The translations under genes were made by a program, and so were the position numbers. The notes beneath the pieces are model-generated. The model was given only the letters and a program-made list of their open reading frames with translations, made no database searches and was not told the DNA's origin. 58,798 nucleotides of DNA. Origin: Nitrospirota bacterium. Lineage in GTDB: Bacteria > Nitrospirota > Nitrospiria > Nitrospirales > UBA8639. Positions within the stretch are counted from its first letter, which is position 1, and the number at the start of each line of letters is the position of its first letter. Shown piece after piece: positions 1 to 8,350 of this stretch. The DNA lies in NCBI GenBank assembly GCA_003695915.1, contig RFGF01000089.1:1-58798 (forward strand). The letters are read 5' to 3'.

Positions 1-105
1 CAGGTGCGGGCCCGAGCCAAGATTGGCTTGAAGAATCTCATGTACAATTTTCAGCGGTGTTTCGTGCTTCGGGTATCGCCTCCAAGAGGAGCTGTGTGCC
101 ATTGA
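1..105 (+). mobile_element. 3' end of an IS5-type transposase gene (partial)
   Basis: Frame 1 is open from the first base and ends in TGA at 103-105, giving 34 residues. The stretch RAKIGLKNLMYNFQR resembles the extreme C-terminus of IS5/IS1182-type DDE transposases, where an xxKxGLxNLxYNxxR motif is typical. The catalytic part lies outside the window. I could not define the right inverted repeat in the roughly 125 bases that follow. The family call rests on this short tail only. Confidence 0.6.
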
Positions 106-231
106 GGACAAGGCGAGCGAACATGGGGGCACCGTACTTTGCCCTCCCTTCTTCACGGCCAAACTTGGTCACTCCATCATCCCGAGTGACCCAAACACCC
201 AAAACTTCACGTTGTTAGAGATCCCCTTATT

Positions 232-513
232 TTATTTTTTTCGGATAAGGACTCGAAAGGCTTGGCCTATTGCTTCTTGTCGAACGACGATGTGGCCTTC
301 GTTTCGGATACTCTCCGGCACATTTCGAATAGGCTCCCCATCATCGAGTATCACTGCCAAAAGTTCGCCTGACTCCATCGCTTCGAGCTGTAACTTTGTC
401 TTAACGAAATTGTAGGGACAAATGACGCCGCGAAGATCTAATTCGCAAGCTGGATCTCCCTCATTGTTATGATTTTGAGAATTGGCATGAGACACGATTC
501 GACTCACGAACAA
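232..513 (-). CDS. TusA/SirA-family sulfur carrier-like protein, CPYN variant
   Basis: The 93-residue protein contains the compact TusA-like core: LDLRGVICPYNFVKTKL followed by a predicted beta strand, a DDGEPIRNVPES loop and a second helix. TusA proteins carry sulfane sulfur on the Cys of a CPxP motif. Here the motif is CPYN, a variant in which Cys is kept and the second Pro is lost. The likely role is intracellular sulfur trafficking, for example to thiolation or cofactor pathways, but the acceptor is unknown. The reading frame begins at a TTG (513) preceded by GAGAG; GTG codons at 507 and 495 are alternatives. The gene is monocistronic between an IS tail and a terminator. Confidence 0.75.
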   Translation of the reverse strand: MFVSRIVSHANSQNHNNEGDPACELDLRGVICPYNFVKTKLQLEAMESGELLAVILDDGEPIRNVPESIRNEGHIVVRQEAIGQAFRVLIRKK

Positions 514-600
514 AGATCTCTCGGGTGGCAGCTGGAACAGTGATTTACATGTTCGCGATCGTCACAAGTGCTGCTCACCCCAACGCCGAAGTCAAACCAA

Positions 601-638
601 AAAAAGAGCGTGCCAACTAATGCTGACACGCTCTTTTT
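601..638 (-). terminator. Rho-independent terminator (A/T flanked, bidirectional-looking)
   Basis: Positions 601-612 (AAAAAGAGCGTG) and 627-638 form a perfect 12-bp inverted repeat with a 14-nt loop, and its outer arms are A and T runs. It lies 39 bases after the stop of the secreted-protein gene ending at 677 on the minus strand, which it probably terminates. Confidence 0.9.
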
Positions 639-676
639 CTTGTGTTTTCTTGCTTAGATAGATAGGTCACGCTTGC

Positions 677-1429
677 TTATTTAACGACCCCTTTTTCAAA
701 GTTCTTCCGGTCAGGGCCGTAATCCGTCGCAATGGTTTTGTCAGTCCGTTCATTAATTGTTTCGGGCTGCGGAGCACATTGCCAACATGGAGCAGCGCCG
801 GTGATCACGCCAACCTGACTGGTAATACCGGATTCAACCGTTCCCAATTGAATCCCACCTTCGGGAACACCGGTATACCCAGCCGTTGGAGTAGCAATTC
901 CGCGATAATGCGTCGGATCTGGCCGTTGACCCAAACCACCACCGAAATCTGGATTATTGGCGCCACCTAACAATTGGGTCCCTTCCAACACATACACTTC
1001 CCGGACTAATTTCCGGCCGGTCCCATAGGGTTGTTCAGGAGTTGTTTCTTCCACAACCTGAACACTGACATAATCGCCTTTGTTGACCGTTTTCAAATTT
1101 TCCATATTCGTTTGATCGTCCAAATAAAGGGTCATAAGGTTCAACGTGCCTTTAAGTTGACGCTCATCATGAGAACTTCCTCCCATGTCGATATACATCT
1201 TTTTACCGGGAATATCGATTCCTACCACCTCGCCTTGCACGGTTTCAGGAGCGGAAAGATATCGAACCATATCGTCGACATCAAAGGTCCGCGCCCGAGT
1301 GCCTGAACCCTGGGATTCTCCCACTCCTGTGCCGAATCCAGAACTAACCGGTGCACGCTCCTGTGCCACCGCTACGCTGACTGAGCCTGCAAGAATAATG
1401 GCTGCTCCAAAAACCCCTACCTTCCGCAT
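677..1429 (-). CDS. Secreted protein of unknown function with an OB-like segment
   Basis: The 250-residue product starts with a classical signal peptide (MRKVGVFGAAIILAG, likely cleavage after SVAVA-Q at about residue 23). The start ATG at 1429 is preceded by a strong AAGGAGG site. Residues about 60-150 alternate strands around GEVVGIDIPGKKMYIDMGG and VNKGDYVSVQVVEE, reminiscent of small beta-barrel domains that follow metal or cofactor binding proteins. The C-terminal 90 residues are Gly/Pro-rich with two nearby cysteines (CWQC) that could form a disulfide. I recognise no named family. The gene stands alone with its own promoter (1542-1570) and terminator (601-638), so it is likely well expressed. 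Confidence 0.85.
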   Translation of the reverse strand: MRKVGVFGAAIILAGSVSVAVAQERAPVSSGFGTGVGESQGSGTRARTFDVDDMVRYLSAPETVQGEVVGIDIPGKKMYIDMGGSSHDERQLKGTLNLMTLYLDDQTNMENLKTVNKGDYVSVQVVEETTPEQPYGTGRKLVREVYVLEGTQLLGGANNPDFGGGLGQRPDPTHYRGIATPTAGYTGVPEGGIQLGTVESGITSQVGVITGAAPCWQCAPQPETINERTDKTIATDYGPDRKNFEKGVVK

Positions 1430-1541
1430 GTGGCTCCTCCTTGGAAGTGTGAGTTAATAAAAAACAATGACGAGAACTCGATGACCGACTCCATGGTAAA
1501 AATATTAACGTTTTTAATTTCCCGCTGTCTAAGGGAGTCCA

Positions 1542-1570
1542 ACTATAGTCAACTAGCTTATTCCTGTCAA
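1542..1570 (-). promoter_or_regulatory. Sigma70-type promoter for the secreted protein gene
   Basis: On the minus strand a perfect -35 TTGACA (plus 1565-1570) is separated by 17 bases from a -10 TATAGT (plus 1542-1547). Transcription would start near 1535, giving a leader of about 105 nt before the ATG at 1429. Confidence 0.75.
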
Positions 1571-1616
1571 GAGAAATATTTGCATGATATCCGCGCTTAC
1601 TTTACTTGACAAGTAA

Positions 1617-1704
<88 letters not shown>

Positions 1705-1837
1705 TCAGTATATCGATTATTAGGAAGCCTGTCGTTGATTGTTTAGCATGATCGCCGGCGACGGTCAATTCTTGGATCATGTGAACGAAACAACCAGGGC
1801 CACCGCTTCCTGTTGACGATTTACCGTACCAGCGCCA

Positions 1838-4564
1838 TTAGCCAATCGTTCCTAATTCGAATTGATTACCCCATCGAGCCAACACTGCCTGTTTCAACCA
1901 TGCATGAGCAGAATCCGTCAAATCCGGATCTTTCCGGAGCAGTTCCTCAGCCATTGTCCGTGCCTTTTCGAGTAGGTGACGATCACGAATCAAATGCGCC
2001 ACACGGAACTCCAACGGTCCCCATTGGCGAACACCTAAAATATCACCTGGCCCTCGAAGCCGTAAATCCTCTTCGGCAAGTTGGAACCCATCCGTGCAGC
2101 GGCTGAGAATCTCCAATCGTTTCCAACCAATGTTTTTGGCATCTCTATCCACCGTAGGCGACGATAGCGACTCACACTCGCTCGATAGCCACGAAGATTG
2201 TTCGTGCCGAGCCTCTCGAAAAGCATCCGATCTCTTAGTCTGGGAACTTATTAAAAGGCAATAGGAATCCCATGACGCCCGCCCAACCCGTCCGCGCAAT
2301 TGATGCAATTGAGCCAATCCAAAGCGGTCCGCATTTTCCACGAGCATGACCGTCGCATTCGGTACATCTACTCCCACCTCGATCACCGTCGTTGCAACGA
2401 GTATCTGAATCCGGCCTGCTTGAAATTGAGCCATGACAGACTGCTTGTCCCGTGTTTTCATCTTTCCATGCAGGAGTCCCACGGTATAGGCAGCAAATTC
2501 ATGTTGCTGCAGCTCGCGAGCTGCTTCTATGGCAGCCTGGAGGTCGACTTTTTCCGACCGTTCGACCAGTGGATAGACGATATATGCTTGACGACCGGCT
2601 TGTACTTCCCTATGCAAAAGGCGATATGCCTGTGACCGCTCGGCTTTACTGAACACCAACGTGTGGACCGGCTTACGCCCAGGCGGCAATTGATCGATCA
2701 CCGACACATCCAGATCCCCATAGGCGGTCATGGCCAAGGTCCGCGGAATAGGGGTCGCCGTCATCACCAAGACGTGGGGGCGTTCCTGTCCTTTTTGCAG
2801 GAGCCGTGCGCGTTGAAGCACGCCAAATTTATGCTGCTCATCGACGATGACCAAGCCCAATCGCGCAAACCGGACTTCTGGTTGCAACAGCGCATGCGTG
2901 CCGATCGCGATGCGAGCCTGTCCCGTTTGCAGGCGATCGAGGACGTCATGGCGTTCCTTGTGAGACTGTCCGCCCCTTACCAAGACCAGCTCGATGTGCA
3001 ACGCATCACAGTACGGAAGCAGATTCAAGAAATGCTGCTCGGCCAGTACCTCCGTCGGGACCATCAACACAGCCTGACACCCTGATCCACAGGCCATGAC
3101 TAGCGCATGCAATGCGACTAGTGTCTTGCCCGATCCCACGTCACCTTGCAAGAGACGGTTCATACACACGGGCTGCGTCATATCGTGCGCAATTTCTCGA
3201 ATCACCCGTTCTTGCGCGATGGTCGGCTGAAAAGGCAACAGCGCTCGCAGGTCATCCAGAAGCGGATTGGGAATCTGAAACGGAATACCCGGATCTTTCT
3301 TGAGCAAGCGACGTCGAAACCCCAAGGCCAATTGCAACAAAAACAACTCCTCAAAGGCCAATCGGCCGTGAGCCGGAGTTGTCCCTTGATTGAGTTGCGC
3401 AATATCATCGTCGGCGGATGGGCAATGCAAACGGCGGACGGCTTCGGGAAATCGTGGCAATTGCACCCGTTGCAGCACTGAATCCGGAAGGCATTCGCGC
3501 ATGGCTAGCTCGTACTGGCGTAAAATATTTCCGAGCAGCCACCGGATATGTCGCGAGGTCAGCCCTTTGGTTTCATGGTAAATAGGAACGATTCGGCCTG
3601 TCTCCTCGCTCAATCCAGACTCGTCATCGGCATCGGCCTCATTCAAGATTTCGTATTGAGGGCTTTTCATCGAAAACCCTCGCGGTCCTCGCTGCATCGC
3701 CGGTAGACCCGTTATCAATACCCGTGTTCCGACAACAAACGTGGTTTCCAAAAAGGGCTGATTGAAAAACACGCATTCCAATATCCCGCTTCTATCGTCG
3801 ATAGACACGGTCAGAATCGTGAAATGCCGCCTCGTCGACCGCTGCAACCGGACTCCACGAACCACACCGCAAACGGTCGCTTTGCAGCCAATCTGCAAAT
3901 CGCGAATAGCCGTGATGACCGTTCGGTCTTCGTATCGCCACGGAAGAAACCATAGCGCATCTTCGATCGTTCTGATCCCCAGTTTGTTCAGCAGCCGCGC
4001 TCGGCGGGGACCCACGCCTTTGGCAAACCGAATCGGAATCGTATCCAGGCTCTCTCTTTCATCGGCCTTGAGATCGGGACGACGGGAAACGGAACACGAT
4101 CGTTCTCCAGAAGTCGGTACGGTCGATGCATCGAGACGATCTCCCGGCTTGGAGGGATCGGGCGCGGCGGGAACGCGCGCAAGGCGAGCACGTTCCATGA
4201 CTTTGCACAACACTTGCACGAGAAGGCGCAAATCCTCAAGGTTTTGCCTGCCGATAGACTCGTGCGGAGAGAGTCTCTTGATCTCGATCAATCGCTGTCT
4301 CAGGCCGAGAAGCTCGGTTTCTATCGCCGCAGGAAAAATAGAAGCAGCCAGCACATCGAGCACGAGCTGATTGATTTGGTCTCGCAGATGATCGAGCGTG
4401 AACTGTTGACCGCGTTCGCCTTTTTCTTCTATTTCGACAGCATTTCCGAACATCGGCGCTTGCAGCATCCGATCGATCTGATCGAGCCGTTCGATGGCCT
4501 TGCCCAGGATGATTTCGGCATGCCGATCTTCGACATTATTGCGCGCAAATTTTAGAGCAGACAT
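1838..4564 (-). CDS. recG: ATP-dependent DNA helicase RecG
   Basis: RecG is a monomeric SF2 helicase that regresses stalled replication forks and branch-migrates Holliday junctions. A wedge region begins at GVGPRRARLLNKLGI (about residue 181) and is followed by an OB-fold. Walker A GDVGSGKT (about 473), the DEQH box DEQHKFGV (about 574), VMTATPIPRT and the TRG-type ending QLRGRVGR are all present. The N-terminal extension of about 170 residues before the wedge is typical of long RecG forms. I chose ATG 4564 because AGGGA lies 6-7 bases upstream; ATG 4600 and TTG 4606 are in frame but lack a site. The gene is divergent from rpmB. Confidence 0.95.
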   Translation of the reverse strand: MSALKFARNNVEDRHAEIILGKAIERLDQIDRMLQAPMFGNAVEIEEKGERGQQFTLDHLRDQINQLVLDVLAASIFPAAIETELLGLRQRLIEIKRLSPHESIGRQNLEDLRLLVQVLCKVMERARLARVPAAPDPSKPGDRLDASTVPTSGERSCSVSRRPDLKADERESLDTIPIRFAKGVGPRRARLLNKLGIRTIEDALWFLPWRYEDRTVITAIRDLQIGCKATVCGVVRGVRLQRSTRRHFTILTVSIDDRSGILECVFFNQPFLETTFVVGTRVLITGLPAMQRGPRGFSMKSPQYEILNEADADDESGLSEETGRIVPIYHETKGLTSRHIRWLLGNILRQYELAMRECLPDSVLQRVQLPRFPEAVRRLHCPSADDDIAQLNQGTTPAHGRLAFEELFLLQLALGFRRRLLKKDPGIPFQIPNPLLDDLRALLPFQPTIAQERVIREIAHDMTQPVCMNRLLQGDVGSGKTLVALHALVMACGSGCQAVLMVPTEVLAEQHFLNLLPYCDALHIELVLVRGGQSHKERHDVLDRLQTGQARIAIGTHALLQPEVRFARLGLVIVDEQHKFGVLQRARLLQKGQERPHVLVMTATPIPRTLAMTAYGDLDVSVIDQLPPGRKPVHTLVFSKAERSQAYRLLHREVQAGRQAYIVYPLVERSEKVDLQAAIEAARELQQHEFAAYTVGLLHGKMKTRDKQSVMAQFQAGRIQILVATTVIEVGVDVPNATVMLVENADRFGLAQLHQLRGRVGRASWDSYCLLISSQTKRSDAFREARHEQSSWLSSECESLSSPTVDRDAKNIGWKRLEILSRCTDGFQLAEEDLRLRGPGDILGVRQWGPLEFRVAHLIRDRHLLEKARTMAEELLRKDPDLTDSAHAWLKQAVLARWGNQFELGTIG

Positions 4565-4629
4565 TTCGGTCCCTGATCGATCATGCTCTCTTCCGTTCAT
4601 ATTCAAGCCGACTTGTCTTCTGATCCTAG

Positions 4630-4664
4630 GCTATGGTAACAAAACGAGACGACTATCCCATAGC
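4630..4664 (+). promoter_or_regulatory. Inverted repeat in the rpmB leader
   Basis: GCTATGG (4630-4636) and CCATAGC (4658-4664) form a 7-bp inverted repeat with a 21-nt loop. The 3' arm directly abuts the rpmB ribosome binding site AAGGAG (4665-4670). This could influence L28 translation, but no experiment or family is known to me. Confidence 0.35.
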
Positions 4665-4678
4665 AAGGAGAGGCTCTT

Positions 4679-4870
4679 ATGGCATTTGCATGCGAACTAT
4701 GCGGAAAGAAACGACAAGCAGGGAACAACGTCAGTCACGCCAATAATCGTACGAAGCGGGTGTTTCGCCCCAATCTTCAAACCGTGCGCGCGCTCATCAA
4801 CGGAGCCACGCGTCGCATTCGCATCTGCACACGGTGTTTGCGATCGGGGCTGATTCAAAAGGCGGTGTGA
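4679..4870 (+). CDS. rpmB: 50S ribosomal protein L28
   Basis: L28 is a small protein of the large ribosomal subunit. The 63-residue sequence has the family signature GNNVSHANNRTKR and the typical end IRICTRCLRSG. Two CxxC pairs (CELC near residue 5 and CTRC near residue 50) mark the zinc-binding C+ form. The ATG is preceded by AAGGAG at 4665-4670. The gene stands alone, divergent from recG, with a possible leader hairpin immediately before the binding site. Confidence 0.97.
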   Translation: MAFACELCGKKRQAGNNVSHANNRTKRVFRPNLQTVRALINGATRRIRICTRCLRSGLIQKAV

Positions 4871-5477
4871 GCCATACTGCTACGACTTCGTGCTCGCATA
4901 CTTTTGTCCGGTCGTTAACGAACATCCTCAACCCATAACATCAAAGGCTAAACAAAGCAAAACCCTTTGTTTCTCCGCTTGCTGTTACCCATCCGTTCCT
5001 ATCCACCTCGCGCGACCGCTTCCAACATTGGTTCACACGATCATCGAGCAACCAGCCGACGACCGCATCGATCGGCGTAGCCAATCGACTCATCCACAAT
5101 CAGGATCCGTGTTCAAAGACTCGCGCTTTCGCATGCACGTATATGCAAGGCATGATCCGCAGCCGGGGTTCATTGGTTCTTCCAACTATGCATCTAAAGA
5201 CGATTCCACTTCCACAGAGTTATCCTGTTTATCAAACATTTAGCAAACAATCCGGACACTCGATACCGTGACAACCTGCCCACAATGATTGATCAACTCA
5301 TATCAATCGTATTGCCACTCAGCCTGTGCATCCATTATGTGCTGAGCCAGGGCCAAGACGTGGGCATGCGCATTGACAAAACGTTGATGATGACGATCCC
5401 GATTCCCGGAACACATCCAGCGTAGCACTGACAACGCCGGAACACGGTGGTCGCAAGCGGCATCTTGAGATTCTGGC
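4871..5477. other. Intergenic region, no supported gene
   Basis: About 600 bases separate rpmB from lnt. Frames open here (for example 4890-5243 plus and a 46-codon frame at 5285-5425 plus) have no recognisable motif and no ribosome binding site. A small palindrome TGTTT-ATC-AAACA (5226-5238) and TTGATCAA-type dyads are present, without a confident assignment. Confidence 0.5.
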
Positions 5478-7067
5478 ATGGAAAGATCCATTTTGCACAT
5501 TTGTCTTCCATCATGGATTCTTGCTGTCCTGACCGGCCTGTTATACCCGTTGTGTTTTCCCAGTTTCGAGTTGGGATGGCTTGCATGGCTTTGTTTGATC
5601 CCTCTGCACGCTGCCATCCACACGCGTTCCGTACGCTCATCGTTCTGGCTCGGCTGGCTCGCTGGCTTCGTGGCCTTTACCGGCAGCATGTATTGGGTCG
5701 TCATTGCCATGCATCTTTACGGCCAAATTCCGGTGGCTGTGAGCCTGCTCATCATGTGTGTCTTGACCTCGTATCTCGGCCTGTATTTCGCTTGTTATGC
5801 ATGCGGGGTGTCATGGATCAACCATAAGGCTCCCAGATGGTTATGGGTGGCAGCACCTTCTCTATGGGTGACATTGGAGTTTCTCCGTACTTATCTTTTG
5901 ACGGGCTTGCCCTGGGTTCTCTTGGGCTATTCCCAGTATCGATGGCTGACCGTCATTCAAATTGCCGACCTGACCGGTGTGTACGGAATCTCTTTTCTCA
6001 TCGTGTTGGTCAATAGCGTGCTGGTCAGCCTGCTTGAGTGGAGCCGTAGGTCAAGAAAGGGTTTGTCCGCATCGTCTTTGTGGTCGCACTTTCCTTGGCA
6101 AGCTGTTGGCCTGGTCAGTCTGGTCTTGATCGGCGTGATGGTGTATGGCCGCCAGCAATTGACGAATGAGTCCTCGCTGAAGACGACCGCACCCACCTTA
6201 AGAATCGGTGTGGTCCAAGCCAATATCGATCAGGCTCGCAAATGGGATCGCGCCTACCGCGAGGAAACCATCCGGCGCTATGCCAACCTGAGTCATCGAT
6301 TAGGCAACATCGTGGATCTCTTGATATGGCCAGAAGCCGCAACGCCCTTCTTGTTCGAACGAGAGCCCGACTATCAGCGGAGCATTTTCCAGATCGTCCG
6401 ACAGGTGAACGCCCCCTTGGTGTTCGGCAGTCCAGCGTTACGGTTTGCCGAAGACGGCAAGCCGTATCTCCTCAACAGCGCATTTCTCGTCACTCCTGGG
6501 GGCGAGATCGCCGGGCGGTATGATAAACGCCATCTCGTTCCATTCGGGGAATACATTCCCTTGAGGTCATTACTCTTTTTTCTCGAAAAACTCGTGGTCG
6601 GAATCGGGGATTTCGCACCAGGCACGGGCCCGATGACCCTGCCTTTGCCGGCCACTGACGATCACCCGGACGTTCGCCTTGGAATCGCCATCTGTTACGA
6701 GGTGATTTTCCCGGATCTCGTCCGCCGGATGGCCGACGAAGGAGCCAATCTTTTGCTGACCATCACCAACGATGCGTGGTTCGGAAGGTCAGTGGCCCCC
6801 TACCAGCATTTCGGAATGGTCGTCTTGCGCGCGGTAGAAAATCGTTTGGCGGTTGCCCGGGCTGCGAATACAGGGATTTCCGGCTTCATTGCTCCGAGCG
6901 GAGAAATCCTTGCCGCCACTCCAATTTTTACCGAACAAGTTATCCGTGGGCAGCTTCCGCTTCGCACTAGTTCGACATTTTATTCGCGGTATGGCGATGT
7001 CTTTTCGTGGAGCTGTGTTATAATGGCTGCGCTGTCACTCGGGATCGCGTGGCGCCGAAGGCAGTAG
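5478..7067 (+). CDS. lnt: Apolipoprotein N-acyltransferase
   Basis: Lnt transfers the third acyl chain onto the N-terminal cysteine of lipoproteins in the inner membrane, the last maturation step before Lol sorting. The 529-residue protein has about six N-terminal membrane segments (residues 10-225) and a periplasmic nitrilase-type domain. The Glu-Lys-Cys triad is visible: E286 in IWPEAATPF, K350 in YDKRHLVPFGEYIP and C406 in GIAICYEV. A final membrane helix lies near residue 510. It opens a cluster with lolC and lolD, which act on Lnt products, so the grouping is functionally coherent. Confidence 0.97.
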   Translation: MERSILHICLPSWILAVLTGLLYPLCFPSFELGWLAWLCLIPLHAAIHTRSVRSSFWLGWLAGFVAFTGSMYWVVIAMHLYGQIPVAVSLLIMCVLTSYLGLYFACYACGVSWINHKAPRWLWVAAPSLWVTLEFLRTYLLTGLPWVLLGYSQYRWLTVIQIADLTGVYGISFLIVLVNSVLVSLLEWSRRSRKGLSASSLWSHFPWQAVGLVSLVLIGVMVYGRQQLTNESSLKTTAPTLRIGVVQANIDQARKWDRAYREETIRRYANLSHRLGNIVDLLIWPEAATPFLFEREPDYQRSIFQIVRQVNAPLVFGSPALRFAEDGKPYLLNSAFLVTPGGEIAGRYDKRHLVPFGEYIPLRSLLFFLEKLVVGIGDFAPGTGPMTLPLPATDDHPDVRLGIAICYEVIFPDLVRRMADEGANLLLTITNDAWFGRSVAPYQHFGMVVLRAVENRLAVARAANTGISGFIAPSGEILAATPIFTEQVIRGQLPLRTSSTFYSRYGDVFSWSCVIMAALSLGIAWRRRQ

Positions 7068-7133
7068 GAGCCTCCATCCCTTCACAGACACGAGAAGATT
7101 ATTCATTTTCACTCATTCGAAAAGGAGATCCGT

Positions 7134-8250
7134 ATGTTAGTGGACGATATCCGATCTCGATTGACGACTGCCGGTGAACGTCTTGCAGAGCTACGGAGGT
7201 CTCTTTGACCTCCCGCGCCTGCAATCCGAACTCGACGAACTCGAACAAGCCATTGCCCAACCCGAGTTTTGGAAAGATCCCAAAACCGCAGCCAAAGTCG
7301 GCAGACGGAAGGCCGCCATCGAACGTGATCTCGAACGGCTGCATCGGCTTGAACGCCAGTATGCTGACATTCAAGCTCTGGTTGAACTGATCGGCGAACA
7401 AGACGATCCGGAATTGGAAGCGGAATTGCAGACCGACCTCCAGCACTTAGAGGCGGACCTGGATGCATGGCAAATCGAACGGTTGCTGTCCGGTGAGCAC
7501 GATAACGCCCCAGCTATTCTGAGCATCAACCCAGGAGCCGGCGGCACGGAATCCCAGGATTGGGCTCAAATGCTCATGCGCATGTATATTCGGTGGGCCG
7601 AACATCACGGCTATAAGGTCGAAACGATCGATTTGCAACCCGGAGATGAGGCCGGGATCAAAAGCGTCACGCTGGCCATCAACGGTCCGTTTGCCTATGG
7701 CTACTTAAAAGGGGAATCAGGAGTTCATCGCCTCGTGCGCATTTCTCCCTTTGACGCCAATAAACGCAGGCATACGTCTTTCGCGGCCGTTTCCGTCTAT
7801 CCCGAGATTGAGGACGACGTGGATATCGTCATCGACGAGAAAGATCTCAAAATCGACACCTTCCGGGCCGGCGGAGCAGGCGGGCAAAACGTCAACAAAG
7901 TGGAGACCGCTGTGCGGATCACCCATATACCCACCGGCATCGTCGTCCAATGTCAAAACGAACGCTCTCAGCTTCAAAATCGGGTCGGGGCCATGCGCGT
8001 GCTCAAAGCGAAACTCTATGAGCTCGAACGCCAAAAGAAGGAAGCTGCATTCCAACATCTGTTGGGAGAAAAAAAGGAAATCGGTTGGGGGAGCCAAATT
8101 CGCTCCTACATCTTCCAGCCATATCAATTGGTCAAAGACCATCGTACCAATGAAGAAACGAGCAATATCGAAGCCGTCATGGATGGCGCAATCGACCGCT
8201 TCATCATGGCTTATCTCAAGCAGCAGTTGACCGTCAAAGGCGAAGCCTAA
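7134..8250 (+). CDS. prfB: Peptide chain release factor 2 (programmed +1 frameshift)
   Basis: RF2 releases nascent chains at UGA and UAA codons. Translation starts at ATG 7134 after AAAAGGAG and runs 24 codons to CTT TGA (7203-7208). A +1 shift at that site continues at GAC (7207) into the long frame, giving about 371 residues. The main frame carries the catalytic [10 protein letters not shown] motif and domain 2/3 sequences of RF2. The in-frame UGA is read by RF2 itself, so the site autoregulates its synthesis. A CGGAGG Shine-Dalgarno-like element just upstream (7194-7199) matches the usual stimulator. Feature coordinates cover both segments: 7134-7205 joined to 7207-8250. Confidence 0.95.
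7194..7209 (+). promoter_or_regulatory. RF2 autoregulatory frameshift site
   Basis: The sequence CGGAGG (7194-7199), TCT, CTT TGA C (7203-7209) matches the known RF2 recoding signal: internal Shine-Dalgarno-like element, slippery CTT and UGA followed by C. The spacing of three bases from the element to CTT is as in the Escherichia coli site. Confidence 0.93.
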
Positions 8251-8350
8251 CGCCGAAAACACCTGGCTTGTTTATGGATCGCTACGCCCATGCATCACGA
8301 AACCGGCGCTATGCCGCCCGCTCTGCGAATAACAAGGTTTTGAATCCATA

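Noticed and set aside
5080-5240. Sequences resembling DnaA boxes and AT-rich patches (possible origin)
   Set aside because: Only single imperfect boxes are present, and dnaA, dnaN or other origin neighbours are absent.
4890-5243. 117-codon open frame between rpmB and lnt
   Set aside because: No ribosome binding site, unlikely composition and no motif; it looks like a chance frame.
5285-5425. 46-codon frame with a hydrophobic start before lnt
   Set aside because: No binding site and no homology; length is within chance expectation.
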